Positions 33,726 through 46,107 of a DNA stretch of 64,000 bases are shown here, one piece after another. Both the position numbers and the translations under genes were made by a program. Where the stretch lies: contig OY821518.1 in assembly GCA_963682025.1 (NCBI GenBank), forward strand, positions 306,007,429 through 306,071,428, given 5' to 3'. This DNA comes from Cordilura impudica. Lineage: Eukaryota; Arthropoda; Insecta; Diptera; Scathophagidae. Under the pieces are notes generated by a model that was not told where the DNA came from, did not search any database, and saw only the letters and a list, made by a program, of their open reading frames with translations. The number at the start of each line of letters is the position of its first letter. Position 1 is the first letter of the stretch.

Positions 33726-36700
33726 TTTTCGAATTAAATCTGTCGAGAGGTCTTCAAAACAAATTTTAGATAATTACAAAGAAGAATTTTAGATTAAAAA
33801 AAGATATAAAAACAAAAGGAGAGCAACTTCATTTATTTGAAAAATGTGTATATTATCAAATTTAAAATGCAAATGAAGTTAAAGTTTATGTCAAACCAAA
33901 CGGTAAAATTAGTTCAAGTGCAACAATATTTAAACACAATGTATTGTAGCGTATGAGAATGTTACTCGTAGGAATGCATATCTGAATGCTCGTATGTATG
34001 TATGTCAGAGATTCTAAAGAATTCATTTCATACATCTACTTTCAAAGCAATTTTGTTGAATCAAATTAATTGCAATTTTATAATATTTAATTAGTCAATT
34101 TTTAGCAGTTGTCTGTCTTACTGGAAAAGTTGGGAAATTATAAATAATTAAATGTAAATATTAATCCAAATAAATGGATTAGTCTTTTTTTTTTAAATTA
34201 ACTAAATTCATTAGTGAGTGTTGCTGATTCAATAAAGAATTCATTCTTCAAAGTTGGGTTGTCTGCGTGTGTTGGTTTTTCTCTTGCGAGCACTACAGAA
34301 AGGACAATATCGTACTTTTTCCTAAGTTGGTGATGAACAAATGCAATAAAAACTAAAGTTCGAGTTCAAAGAAAGATATTATTCTTAAGAAACAAACTAA
34401 AAACTAAATGAAAATTTAGAATTTAAAGTTATTCATACAAGGGAAAGAGGGTATGAAGAAGGGCAATTTATTATTGTGGTACGAAGATTTATATGCTGAA
34501 CTTTTGTTTTCCCAACAAGATGTACCGTTAAATATTGGGTTTTAAACACAACTTATGTTCGAAGTACCAAAGTCGATTAAACACATATGTAGGTAAGTTT
34601 TTTATTTTCAAATTGAGTATTGAAATTTTAAATAGCCTCCTTAAATATTATTTTCATATGTTTTTGAGTTACTCCTTTTATCTATAGCCGACACACAAAT
34701 TGCATTGTTAGTTAGAAATGAAGAAAAACATTTTATTTCATGTTAAATCATATTTTTTAAATATTTTTCTTTTATGATTGCTTATAATGAAAGGAAAAAA
34801 GAAAAAATATAAAATTTTAGTTAGAAAAAAGTGGAATCATGTTTATCGTATATATAATTTTTGGCTGTGGACATAAAAGTTAATATTTTAATCGAATAGA
34901 TCTAATCAATTGAAAAAGTCATTTGAAAAATTCAAATTAAATTAACTATTGTAAAATGCAATACATAACTTATTTTGATAATAACTGTGCTCTTGATACT
35001 GCATTTTGGTTAATAAAGTTATTAGAGGATGGATTTGATATATATTTTTCAAACTTAAATAACTGGATATTTGGTATAAAAATAACTTTAAAGTTTTCAT
35101 AATTTATTCTAAAAGTTAAAATACTGTTTTTTTTTTAACATTATTTGATTTCAAATCACTCACTCATTCACTCATGCTTCAGCACTGTGATAATTTATTA
35201 ATCATACGCTACGCGGTACCAAAAATTTACATTATGTGTAAAATACAACAAAAAAAAAAAAAAAAACAATATCAACAAATATATTCATTTTATTTTAATT
35301 TTTATCGCCATCATCAACAGCAGCTTTTCACCATGATCAAAATTGCAGATGCAAATTGAAGATATTGAAGCATAAACAGAAGCAGAAACGTATTAATATT
35401 GCACAATCACAGAGATTTTTTGTCATTATTAAACATTTCATTGTGTTGTTTTTGCATTTATTGCAGCATGTAACAATTTCATTGCAAAGGAAATGGTAAG
35501 TAAAAAGAAGGGCCAAAAATAACCAAAACCAAATTATGGATTAAAATGTATGTATGTATGTATTGTAGATACAAAGTGGCGAAACAAATGTTGAAATCCG
35601 TTTCCATACCACAGTGATTGAGTGATGGACAAACAAACAAATGACAAATGAAAGACAGACTCTGAAACAAGACTGTCTGTCCTTTTTTTGTTAAATGATG
35701 TTCTTTAAGTTCTTCCACAAATACTGCGTAAATTTTATTTTGAATATTTGGATCATAATAAGAGAATAACATCGGCAGCTTGTCTTTATGGAGAATTCGT
35801 TCAACAAAAGATGATTAAAATATGGAAAAAAAAATTTTTTTTTAATTTTTTTTCTTCTAAAAATGATGTTCTTTATGAAAACCATCAACGCAACACAATA
35901 TATACATATAAAAACTAACAATAAATTTGCATCAAAATTCAAAGTAAACTGATAAATACAAAACATACTATTACAGTGCGTTACAAAATTAATTAAAAAC
36001 TAAACAACAATTTTCAAAATGGTCTTTTGTTTCATACGCGCCATAAACTGACACAAATAATTTTTTTACAAAACTTTGATACTTTTCAAAACTGATGTAC
36101 AAAACATAAATTCTACATATTTAATTTTTTTTTTTTCAAATATATTAATTAAACCAAATCATAACACAGTACCACAGCCATTCTGGGGCTTAAGAAATTT
36201 CACGAGGCCAGTATAGTAAATAAAACCTTGAAACGGTTGGCCAATACTTTTTGGATCTTTTGTTTGTTTGCTTAGTTTTTCACCTATAACGCAAGAATCA
36301 TTGATGATTACTCATGTCATTCTTCGGCAAATCCATTTGGACTAATTTATCGAATGAAATCTTTAAAAAATTAAAAATTTCCCCTTTTTTAAATCAATTT
36401 TTTTTTTTTTGTAACATAACATATTCAGGGCGTATGATTATTATTTATTCGTACAGTAGAAGAGATGTATCGTATGAGAAATATTTTTAATATTAAATTA
36501 AACATGCATCAGTATTTTTTATTCTATTTTTTACATAGATATGTATATCAAGATAAGGAAAAAATATAAAAAGTCATAAAAGTTTGGCGTGAGAACGTTA
36601 AACCCTTTGAAAGTTTTACAATAGTGGTTTTTCTCACCCCCCGGCAATGACCCCAAAAATATTCCACAGTGAATTTTTTCAGGCTTTTGAAAGTTTCCTA

Positions 36701-36955
36701 CACTGCTGCTACTTGAAATTATTATTACTGGCGATAAAAGAAAATCTGTACCTACGGTGTTTTTAAATTCTTAAACGTGTTTGAAATTTTTTAACTTTTA
36801 TGAAATTTTACAAATTTATTTTATTTATATTATTTTTGGCCTTTCTTCGTTATATTTTTGTAGCTAATAAGACCCGATATTTGTAAGGTTATTAATAATA
36901 ATTTTTAAATAATATAATATAATATAATTTTTAAATTAAATTATAATTTTTTTCC
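33726..36955. other. Long stretch without a recognised gene
   Basis: AT-rich, with small GTAT tracts (33993-34003, 35547-35560) and long poly-A/T runs. No transposon ends or protein domains recognised; could be unique host intergenic or intronic DNA. Confidence 0.45.
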
Positions 36956-36959
36956 ATTT

Positions 36960-37113
36960 GATGCTAGAAGTAAAAGTTACAGAAAAAAATAAAACAGAAA
37001 AACACGAAGGTCGACAACACATGGTCGTATTCCTCGAGTTAAGCTCTTTTGAAGAGCAAATTCTGGCCATTATCACGATGGATGCTGTTGATGGTGATTC
37101 GATTACACCATAA
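36960..37113 (+). pseudogene. Myb/SANT-like terminal exon, second copy
   Basis: Reads HMVVFLELSSFEEQILAII then MDAVDGDSITP before the stop at 37111-37113, nearly identical to the minus-strand copy at 31860-32030. Upstream residues (MLEVKVTEKNKTEKHEG) align weakly with the other copy. No earlier exon found. It lies 0.7 kb before the Transib transposase, same strand. Confidence 0.6.
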
Positions 37114-37395
37114 TCAGGAGTAAAGTTTAATGTAACATAATTCTATATATTGAATGTATGTACACATAATTTAATTTATTATGATGTCTGTTGAGGTTTA
37201 CATAATATAATAATATTTAAAACTTAATTCGTTTGGTTACGTTATCTTTATTTATTTTTTTTTTTAAGTAAATGAAAATGTTATTGTTAAATAAAATTAA
37301 AATTTTTTTTGACTTCTTATATTTTTTTTTCTGAACAATTGTATGTTTACAATTAATTGCTTTGTCTGTTTTAATTTTTTGACAAAACTAAAAAA
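37025..37395 (+). repeat. Right arm of the 5-kb-spaced inverted repeat
   Basis: Matches the reverse complement of 31606-31948 over its whole length with scattered substitutions and indels. Confidence 0.8.
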
Positions 37396-37801
37396 AAAAT
37401 TTTTCATTTAAAAAAAAAATTATACCAAATGTGAGCTAAGACTTTAAAACATATAATTGCAAACTTTGACGTGAGTGCATTTGCTGGTTTAGTTTATATA
37501 ATGCAGCAAAGTTAAGATTTGTATATATCAATTTTCAAATTTAATACTTCCAATTTTTTTAAGTATGAATTTATATTTAGAATTTACAACGTTTTGAAAT
37601 TTTTTTTTGTTTTTTTGAAAATTGACATTCTTCTTAACCACGCATATAAATTTCGGCTAGTTTGAGTGCGACCTTCATAAGATTTTGTTGTAATTATAAT
37701 TACTCTAAATAAATGACATAAAAAAAAAAAAATTTAAAAGACGCAGTACTATGAATTTCAGAACCTAGTTTAGCCGATTCTTTAAATAGGGCCTTTTTTT
37801 A

Positions 37802-39770
37802 GTGACGCCTATTATTACAAATAAAGAGATTTTTGATATGTGGAAAGCACATCAACGCAAAGAAAATCATGAAATGACAACGATAATAATTCAACACGTT
37901 GAGAAAGTTTCCAAAAAAAATTTTAAAATAGATCAAATGAAACAAAAAATTCGAAATTTCATTAGTATTGCAAAGAAAAGGTGGCAAAATTCTAAGTATC
38001 ATAAGGATTTTTTTGAATATAAGGAATCTGAGTGGCTAAAAAGAGAATTTATATACTTGGAATGTGAATATTGCGTAAGTTTACATTTTAGAAATATATA
38101 TGATTAAAACAATTATCAATTTTTTATGAAAAGGATGGTGGGACAAGTCGAAAATCAACTGGCGGAAGACCTGAGGTGGCATATAATGTTTGTTCTGAAA
38201 GAAGTAAGCGCCGTAAAATAAATGAAATTTGTGTAAAATATGAAAAGGAATTAATTCATAAGGCTTCTGAAAAACTTTGTCGCATTAAGTGCAAATATCG
38301 CTTTGATGAAGAGATCCAAATATCAAATGGTGCTTTAGCCATGTTTATGGACCTTACGTTTACTAAAACTACGTATGAGGGTCTTAGAGATTATAATGAA
38401 ATGTTATTGGGTGCAAAATATTATCCTCCGTATATTAAAATATTGGAAAGAAAAAAAGAATGCTACCCAGATAATATAATAATTGAGGAAACCGGTGCAT
38501 CCATAAAGCTTCAAAATCTTTTAAATCACACCTCAACTCGAATTTTACAATCAATTTATGTAGACTTGAAGAATATTTCTGAAAAAAAAAAAAAAATAAT
38601 ACTGATTGGAAAGTGGGGTATGGATGGTTCTAGCGGTCAACAAATCTTTAATCAAAAGTGGCAAAAAGAAGAAAATTTGGAAAATGTGGATGAGAAGAAT
38701 ATTTTTATGGTTACATTTGTTCCTTTAAAATTAATTACAGAACAAAGTAAACAAATAGTTTGGAAAAATGAGGGACCATCTTCAATCAGGTACTGTAGGC
38801 CAGTGAAATTTAAGTTTACAAAGGAAACCACGGAAACCGTTCAGAAGGAATACAAAGATATGTGTGAAGAGATACAAAAATTGTTGCCAACAGAAGTGGA
38901 GTTTAATGAATCCATCAAATTTGAAGTAAACTACAACCTTATGTGTACAAGGTTGATGGTAAAGTCGTAAATATTTTAAGTGCACAAAAATCGCCAAGAT
39001 CATGTAATATATGCAACGCAAAGCCAAGTGATATGAACAACATTGAATATGTGAAAGCGTTAACCGCCAATGAAAGTAACTACGAGTTTGGGCTAAGTAC
39101 TCTTCATTGTTGGATTAAATTTATGGAATGCATTCTTCACATTTCGTATAACCAAGATTTCAGGAAGGCGTTTACTTCTAAAGAAAATAAACAAATAAAA
39201 GAAAATAGAAAAAAATATATTCAGAAGGAACTAAGAAACAGAATTGGAATCTGTGTTGATATGCCTAGACCTGACACTGCCAACTCAAACGATGGTAACG
39301 TTGCTCGAACGTTTTTTTAAAAATTATGACGTAGTTTCAGAAATTTTAAACATTGATATCGGTCTAGTAAAAAGATTTTATTGTATCTTGCAAGTACTTG
39401 CATCTGGTATAGAAATAATATTAACAAAATTCAAACTATATTGCAATGAAACTTATACACTATTTGTGCATCTGTATGGGTGGTATAATATGCCACCGTC
39501 AGTTCACAAGGTGTTGATGCATGGAGCAGAAATAATATCTCATTTGGAATAGGCGCAATATGCGCGATGTCAGAAGAAGCTCAAGAGGCATCAAATAAAG
39601 TATTCAAATCTGCAAGACTTAATAAAAGCAGACATTTTTCAAGAAAAGTAAACAATGAATATATAATACCACTACCTCTTAGTATCGTCCGATCCTCTTA
39701 TTAGTCATTTAAGAATAAAGAGAGAGCGAATCAAACAAGATATGCTACCAGAAGCCTTGGAAATGGTGAC
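37802..39770 (+). pseudogene. Transib (RAG1-like) transposase, broken
   Basis: Transib transposases are the DDE recombinases from which RAG1 derives. The first piece (37802-38074, first ATG 37838) is followed by a likely 59-bp GTAAGT-AAAAG intron (38075-38133) and a long frame to 38968 with TGGRPEVAY, KWGMDGSSGQQIFNQKW (first catalytic Asp in MDGSSG) and RPVKFKFTKETTETVQKEY. After a frameshift near 38945 come SCNICNAKP, STLHCWIKFMECILHISYN, MPRPDTANSNDGNVARTFF (RAG1: NGNFARKL), a shift in a T7 run at 39309, YGWYNMPPSVHKVLMHGAEI, another shift near 39540, MSEEAQEASNK (catalytic Glu) and LLVSSDPLISHL to a stop at about 39769. Roughly 670 residues in all, the usual Transib length. Where RAG1 has HCD, this protein has HCW. 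Terminal repeats not resolved. Confidence 0.78.
38075..38133 (+). other. Predicted intron of the Transib transposase
   Basis: 59 bp with GTAAGT donor and AAAAG acceptor. Splicing joins ECEYC to DGGTSRKSTGGRPEV in frame, which removes the in-frame stop at 38105. Confidence 0.55.
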
Positions 39771-39833
39771 TTAGTTTTTTTGCAATTAAATGTTATTTTT
39801 TTATACTTAAAAGAAAAGCTTAAATTTAAAACT

Positions 39834-39845
39834 ACATCGCATTTG
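39834..39845. repeat. Target-site duplication of the Jockey element, left
   Basis: ACATCGCATTTG, exact copy at 44029-44040. Confidence 0.88.
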
Positions 39846-40061
39846 TCAGTCATAGTTTGACCGTGAGTTTAAACAGACGTGTGTGCAAAACGTGTGTAAC
39901 AAAATAACAATAAAAAAAATATTCTGTTTTGTTCAAAACAAGCAGATTAGTGAAAAAAAAAACAACGAAGTGGATCAGGTAATCCCTTTTCTTTACTTTT
40001 CATAAACAACATTAAACGCTACCGCGATGTCGATATTAATGCTTCAAGTAGGCATAACATA

Positions 40062-41141
40062 ATGAATAAAAAATATAAACAACAAAATAATGCTGCTTCT
40101 AGCAGCAACTACTATCAACCACTGCAAACGATTGACGATGATGATGATGAGTCTGAAATAATTGTCGCTAAACCCAGCAAAGTGCAAAACCCACCAATAA
40201 CAATATTAAAATGTAAAACAATACAATTACATGAAATTTGTAAAAACTTAAAAATATGTAAATATGCAATTAGAAAAATTTCAATTGGTCTTAAAATATT
40301 TTGTGATTCCATTGAAGATTTTAATTTATTGTGTGAACATTTAAAATCTAAATATGAGTTTTTCACTTACGGTTCAAAAAATGAAAAGCCATATAAAGCA
40401 GTTCTACTTGGACTTGATAAATTTGATCCGTTAATAATTAAAAAAAAATTAATTGATTTAAAACTACCATGTATTGATGTAAAACTAGTTACAAAATCAA
40501 ATGGACCATACAATGAACAGGCCATATATATTATTTACTTTCAAAGAAAGTCTATTACAATGAAAGAACTTAGACAAAATTACTCGATAATCGATCATGT
40601 CAAAGTAAAATGGGACTACCAAAGGAAAAGGTCTACCAGAATTTCGCAGTGCTACAACTGCCAAATGCTAGATCATGGTTCTAGCCGATGCAATGTCAAA
40701 ACATTTTGTGCAAATTGTGCAGGTAATCATAAAACTACGGAATGCACATCTGAAACTATTAAGTGTGCAAACTGTAATAAAGCGCATAAATCGTTTTCTT
40801 CCGACTGTGAAAGCAGATTAAAATATGTACAAATGAGACAACGTTCTCAACCAAGAGCGTACAAGCCTAAGCAGCAACCATTATTCAAAAATGACCGTTT
40901 TAACAACAACAAAAGTTATAATTCAGATTTTCCGAATAATCTTAATCAGGGACTCATTACCCCTAATTATGAATGGAGACAAGAGCAAAACAAAAACACA
41001 AATAGTTCCAACAATCTGTTTTCTCTTGAAGAAATTAAAAACTTAACTCTAGAGTTAATAACTAAGTTGCAGGGATGCAAATCTAAAGCAGACCAATTTG
41101 AGGTCATAACCTCACTTGCATGTAAATTTTTATATGAATAA
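40062..41141 (+). CDS. ORF1 nucleic-acid-binding protein of the Jockey element
   Basis: 359 residues, uninterrupted, ATG at 40062. The N-terminus is low-complexity with an acidic run (DDDDESE, about residues 25-32). The middle (about 55-190) should be the RRM-like and PRE_C2HC-type region of Jockey Gag proteins, by position. Three zinc knuckles follow: CYNCQMLDHGSSRC (C-x2-C-x4-H-x4-C), CANCAGNHKTTEC and CANCNKAHKSFSSDC, at about residues 198-248. The C-terminus is rich in Asn, Gln and Lys. Gag proteins of this type bind the element RNA to form the particle used in retrotransposition. It is the only frame of the element that is still intact. Its stop overlaps the ORF2 start by eight bases. 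Confidence 0.87.
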   Translation: MNKKYKQQNNAASSSNYYQPLQTIDDDDDESEIIVAKPSKVQNPPITILKCKTIQLHEICKNLKICKYAIRKISIGLKIFCDSIEDFNLLCEHLKSKYEFFTYGSKNEKPYKAVLLGLDKFDPLIIKKKLIDLKLPCIDVKLVTKSNGPYNEQAIYIIYFQRKSITMKELRQNYSIIDHVKVKWDYQRKRSTRISQCYNCQMLDHGSSRCNVKTFCANCAGNHKTTECTSETIKCANCNKAHKSFSSDCESRLKYVQMRQRSQPRAYKPKQQPLFKNDRFNNNKSYNSDFPNNLNQGLITPNYEWRQEQNKNTNSSNNLFSLEEIKNLTLELITKLQGCKSKADQFEVITSLACKFLYE

Positions 41142-43782
41142 TAACGATTTAAATATAATATCATGGAATGCCAGAGGTGTCCGAAATAAAAAAGACGAAC
41201 TTTTCAGTTTTCTATTAAACAATAATATCCATATTTGTCTTATATCGGAGACATTACTGAATAACTCAATATCAATAAAGCACCCAAGTTTTTATATATA
41301 CAGAAGTGATCGAGAGCACAACAGAGGAGGAGGCGTGGCGATCTTAATTAAAAAAAATATTGAACACATCTTGATACCTCCTTTCAATACATTCCAAATT
41401 GAAAATATAGGTATTAAAATAAAAACTTCAAATGGAAACTATATAAACATTTACTCTTGCTATTTTCCGGGCGGTGCTGCTGTTAGCGATAATACCAAAA
41501 AATTACAATTTAAAACTGATTTGCGCAAATTTTATCAAAATAACGAAGCATTTATCATGGGCGGCGACTTTAACAGCCGTCATAGACATTGTTGCATTCG
41601 GTCAAACTGTTGGGGAAACATTTTATACGAAAGTTTAGATTCTGACATTTTTCGTATACTATATCCCAATAACCTACGTATATACCTTCAGATCCGAGAA
41701 GACAAGCATCAACTTTAGATTTCTTTCTAACAAATGTCTTAAACGCTATTTCATCAGCACGTGTTATAAATAATCTTGGATCAGATCACCTTTCTGTAAA
41801 AATAACTATGGCTTACGGATTAAAGACTACGGAAAAAAAATATTACAATTTCAAACAGGCAAACTGGCCCCGATTCGCTTCTTTTATTAAAAGAAACCTG
41901 AGAGTTCCTGATGGAAACTCCATAAACAACTTTGAAGAAATCGACTCCATGATCTTAACATTTAATGACACCATATCTAATGCAATAAATCATAGTGTCC
42001 CTAGTAAAACTTACCAAGTGAAAACCCCAACCCTACCACAACATATAACACATATGATTCAAATAAGAAACATTTATAGAAGGAACTGGAAACGATTTCG
42101 TGATATTTCGGATCATTATTTAACAAAGCAATATAATTATCGCATTTTAGAAGAGATCAAGAAATTTAAAAATTATTTTTGAAACTTTGGAAAAAGGTTC
42201 TTCTCCTTTTTGGAATCTTTCAAAAATTTTAAAGAAGAAGCCTACAAATATCCCAATACTAAAATTCAATAATACAAATTACTACACGCAAGAAGAAAAA
42301 TGTGAAATTTTAGCACACGTATTCAAATCAAATCACTTACTTTCAGAAAATCTTAGTGATCCATTCACCACTAACCTTGTAAATAATTCTATAAGCAATC
42401 TTAGCATCATAGTACCTACTTCTCATAATGTTATACCAGTTTCAACTGATAAAGTTTCTGCTATTATCAAAAAACTAAAGCCAAAAAAGTCTCCTGGTAC
42501 TGATGGAATTAATAACAAATGTTTAAAAGCTCTACCACCGAAAGGGGTTAAGTATATTTCTATAATAATAAACTGCTGCTTGCGTCTGCATTATTTCCCA
42601 AAAATATGGAAAAACTGAAAAATTATACCAATAAAAAAACCAAACAAACCTGATTGCTGCCCTCTTTCTTATCGGCCAATAAGTCTATTATCAACTTTAA
42701 GCAAGGTACTTGAAAAAGTGATTAAAGAAAAGCTTACAGATTTTATTGATTCAGAAAATATTCTACCTACACAACAATTTGGTTTCCGTAATACTACCCA
42801 GCCACTTGTTAGAATTCGTAAACTAGTAAATTCAAATTTTAATACTGGGACATCTACTGGTATGGTATTACTAGATATAAAATCAGCATTTGATTCGGTT
42901 TGGCACGATGGACTTATTTATAAAATGATAAGACTTAACTTTCCATTGGAATTAATTAAAATAATTCAAAGTTTTCTTTCAGAACGTTCTTTTAAGGTCT
43001 ATATTGGCTCTAATCACTCAACACAGACTGAAGTTCCCGCTGGATGTCCACAGGGTTCTTGTCTTTCTCCAATTTTGTATAATATATTCACTGTAGATTT
43101 CCCAATTCTCGATGATTGTGTGACTTCCATTTTTGCTGATGATACCGCTATACTAAGCTCACAAATACACTCGATCGATGTAATATCTAGCTTACAAACA
43201 GCACTTGTCAATGTCCATAATTATTTTAAGAAATGGAAAATTCAAATCAATACCCTGAAAACACAAGCGATTTATTTCTCAAGAAGAAGAAAAAATTGCT
43301 TTCTACCTCAACAGCCAATTATTTTCAATAATAACGAAATTCCTTGGTCCAATAGAGTAAAATATCTGGGAGCAATATTAGACCCAAAGCTTAAATTTAA
43401 AGATCATATACCATATATTATAAATAAAATAAATAATGTAAAAAGATTATTGTATCCCCTCATAAATAGAAACTCCAAACTTAATATCGAAAACAAAAGA
43501 TTATTATTTAAATCAATTTTTCACGCTATAATGTTCTATGCAGTACCACTTTGGTCTACGGCTAGCCGCGGCTGCGCAGTGTCACATCAACAAACTACAA
43601 GTCGCGCAAAATAAACTTCTTAAACTATTATACAATTTACCTTGGCATTATCCAACTCAAAGATTGCATACTCTTGCCAATGTTGAGCTCGTAAATATTA
43701 AAATCAACAGGCTCACCACAAACTTTAACTCCCGATGTATTAACTCGGAATTTGCGCACATCAATGAGATAATCTCATCATA
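41134..43782 (+). pseudogene. ORF2 endonuclease/reverse transcriptase of the Jockey element, broken
   Basis: The ATG at 41134 lies inside the end of ORF1 (ATGAATAA). The AP-type endonuclease reads NIISWNARGVRNKKDEL, ICLISETLL, GGGVAILIKK and MGGDFNSRH. A one-base shift near 41680 then gives STLDFFLTN and GSDHLSVKI. Another shift near 42180 leads to the reverse transcriptase: KPKKSPGTDGINNKCLK, a TGA at 42616, YRPISLLSTLSKVLEKVI, motif A VLLDIKSAFDSVWHD (Asp intact), PQGSCLSP, and motif C SIFADDTAIL. A shift near 43575 leads to CHINKLQVAQNKLLKLLYN and the stop at about 43782. Four small lesions; catalytic residues of the reverse transcriptase are all present, so the copy is fairly young. Confidence 0.87.
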
Positions 43783-44028
43783 ATTTTACCTACTTATAAG
43801 TTGTAAATCCATTTTATTAAAAATCTAAAATCAAAAAAAAAAAAATAAATGGTTTTTTGAAAATTTTCTCCCTACATAAAAATATTAAAAAAAAAACTTT
43901 ATGTTAAAGAAATTGTTACTTTATTTTTAAGTAGAAAAGGAACGAGTTGTCCTAACCTCTTTATAAATACTGTTATATCTTTATAATTGAAAATATTATG
44001 TAAATAAATTGAAATTGAATTGAATTGA

Positions 44029-44040
44029 ACATCGCATTTG
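44029..44040. repeat. Target-site duplication of the Jockey element, right
   Basis: ACATCGCATTTG, exact copy of 39834-39845. Confidence 0.88.
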
Positions 44041-44239
44041 GTGCGTGAATTTTTTAGCGATCGCGAAAAAGTAGTATATCACTTCTTAATAAATAAAAAA
44101 AAAAAACTTTAACTATGTTTTTTATTTAACAGTTCAAATAGATTTAAATTGATATGTTCCTAAAAAGAAATTAATTTGACTTTAAAACAAAAACAAAACT
44201 ATTTAAAACACTTCACTACAAATTTCAATAAGTTTCTAA

Positions 44240-44373
44240 CCCTTTCATAACCCTTTCATGACCGAATTCAAATGGCTGGGTATTTTAAGATCAAACTTAG
44301 TTTAAGAAACATGTTACCTGTTAAAATCGGAATAATTTTATGCACCATTTATGCAAATTTGGATCTGAAAGGG
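44240..44373. mobile_element. Possible piggyBac-type MITE
   Basis: CCCTTTCA near 44240 and 44251 is matched by TGAAAGGG at 44366-44373, which is followed by TTAA. The left flank is CTAA. The CCCTTT ends and TTAA favour a small piggyBac-like MITE, but the left target is imperfect. Confidence 0.4.
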
Positions 44374-44624
44374 TTAATAACATATTTTTATTAACTGGAG
44401 AATGAAATTTTTTTCATTCGCTATAGTTTGACAGCCATTTTTAATTAATTTATGTAGTGAATAAAAAATAGTTTTGAAATTGAAAATAATGGGCGTGGCA
44501 CTTTTGTATCACGCCCAAATTTAGAATATAAATCACATATTATATAACTAACCCATGTACCGAATTTTATAAATTTACATAAAGAAATAAAAAAGTTATG
44601 GGGTTTTGGCCGGATCTTACAACT

Positions 44625-44755
44625 GTGCAGTGTTGTAACTTTTCACATTAAAATACAGCGACAGTTTTTACCCACAAATCGAGAAACAGTGGAATTTTTT
44701 GTTTCATACTTTTTAGATGTGAGAACTTTTCACATAAAATACAGAACACGGGTAC
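44625..44755 (-). repeat. Uninterrupted copy of the 31075-type repeat
   Basis: Reverse complement of 31075-31178 joined to 31552-31580, with the sequence CACATTAAAATACAG spanning the site where the foldback element sits in the other copy. It serves as the empty site. Confidence 0.8.
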
Positions 44756-44776
44756 TGGTCTTTTTTTGAGAACAGC

Positions 44777-45290
44777 TTAGGGCAAACGATGCATAGTACT
44801 CAAATAATATTCCTTGTTAACAGTTTGGCCTGACAGAAGGAATTCATAATGCACCACCACCACAATCATCTGAGAAAACTGTTCACATGCCCTTGAATTT
44901 TGAACGACTTTGGCGTGATGTTTTCGGTCTTGCTGCTCCGTTTGCTCAGTATTCCGATGATTAGTGGGCTGTTTCGGTGTCGTAGGCATATATCCAATAC
45001 TAAATGATGCGCCTCATTTCGTTCTGGTAGTCAGAAAGCATTGCTTCAGAGATAATGCGACGCTCTTTTTCAAATGGTGTTCAAATGGTTTTTAAAATGG
45101 TGTTGACTGATCATTTTGAAATGTCAACATTATCAGCGCGATACTGTTCGATGATGTTTTAAAATTCAAATCTTTGATTTCCTTGGCTTGTTGTTCATAA
45201 GTGGGTTGTTTTTTTTTCTTGTCCGGAACGATATTTGTATTTAATGTTTTCGCTGCGTTAACCCGGAGATCGAAGGCCTTCTACAATATA
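44777..45290 (-). pseudogene. Decayed mariner transposase fragment
   Basis: On the minus strand HRNTEQTEQQDRKHHAKVVQ, MIVVVVHYEFLLSG and QTVNKEYYLSTMHRL correspond to the mariner block between the first and second catalytic Asp (usual text: VHHEFLPxGQTVNKEYY). The first Asp box (the usual FFD) has been replaced in this copy. The N-terminal part further right is only faintly readable. No ends found. Confidence 0.7.
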
Positions 45291-45820
45291 CTTAATATTT
45301 CTGCAAGGAAAATGTAAGGAACTTCTTTGTTCAAAATTCGTAAAAATTGCCAAATTAAATTTTAGTCAGTATCGAATCAATGAAGATATGTATGTCATGA
45401 AATTTGGCAAAGTACTAACGAATTGAAAAAAATTATACCTATGTATGTAAAAATCAAAAAAAAAAAAAAAACATGAAGTTTAAATTGAAAAGTCACCTTT
45501 TCATTTGGTCGCTGTATCACTTTTTTCTTTAGATATGTATATAAAACATAAAGTTTTATTTTCGAGTGATTAAGTTATAAATTTTCCAGACTCATATTCA
45601 AATGTTTCTTAACTTCACTACTCCCTCCAACCCCGTAAATAAACAATGAGAACAACTACATTTTTTTAAGGATCTGATATTATTGCCAGTCTGTTTCTAA
45701 CTAATTACGTAAAGTGACTTTATTGGAAGTCCATTTTATATTCTTATGAAATGCACTTTACTATAAAATAATCTACTTGGATGTAACAATGTGTGCTTAT
45801 TTGTTTCGTGGACGGGGTGT

Positions 45821-45846
45821 ATGGATGGATGGATGGATGGATGGAT
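45821..45846 (+). repeat. (ATGG)n microsatellite
   Basis: Six units of ATGG. Confidence 0.9.
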
Positions 45847-46073
45847 AGTCGGTCGGTTGAGACAAGCTTTCGTTTAAAAGATTGATATTTAAATACTTCA
45901 GTGACGATAATACTCGTACTCTACTGATAATACTCTGTGAGTAGGGATGATGACGAATATGATAAGAAAATAGTTTCTAGCGAATTATGTACTGCATATG
46001 GCGAAAAAATATAATAAAATAAAACATACAACAAAATAATAACAAATAACAGTGATAGTGGATCCATCGCCAC

Positions 46074-46107
<34 letters not shown>
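46074..46107 (+). repeat. (CAT)n microsatellite
   Basis: Eleven CAT units in a row. Confidence 0.9.

Larger units (their letters stand above)
39846..44028 (+). mobile_element. Full-length Jockey-clade non-LTR retrotransposon
   Basis: 4.18 kb, flanked by a 12-bp perfect duplication. It has a 216-bp 5' leader, ORF1 (zinc-knuckle protein), an overlapping ORF2 (endonuclease plus reverse transcriptase, no RNase H), and a 3' tail of TTGAA-like repeats rather than poly(A). The layout is that of the Jockey clade. It landed 65 bp after the Transib transposase stop. Confidence 0.88.

Noticed and set aside
37640..44060. CACGCAT (37640) and GGTGCGTG (44039) as Transib termini of the 37.8-kb element
   Set aside because: The similarity does not extend beyond the first bases and no 5-bp CGNCG duplication is present, so ends of this copy are left unresolved.
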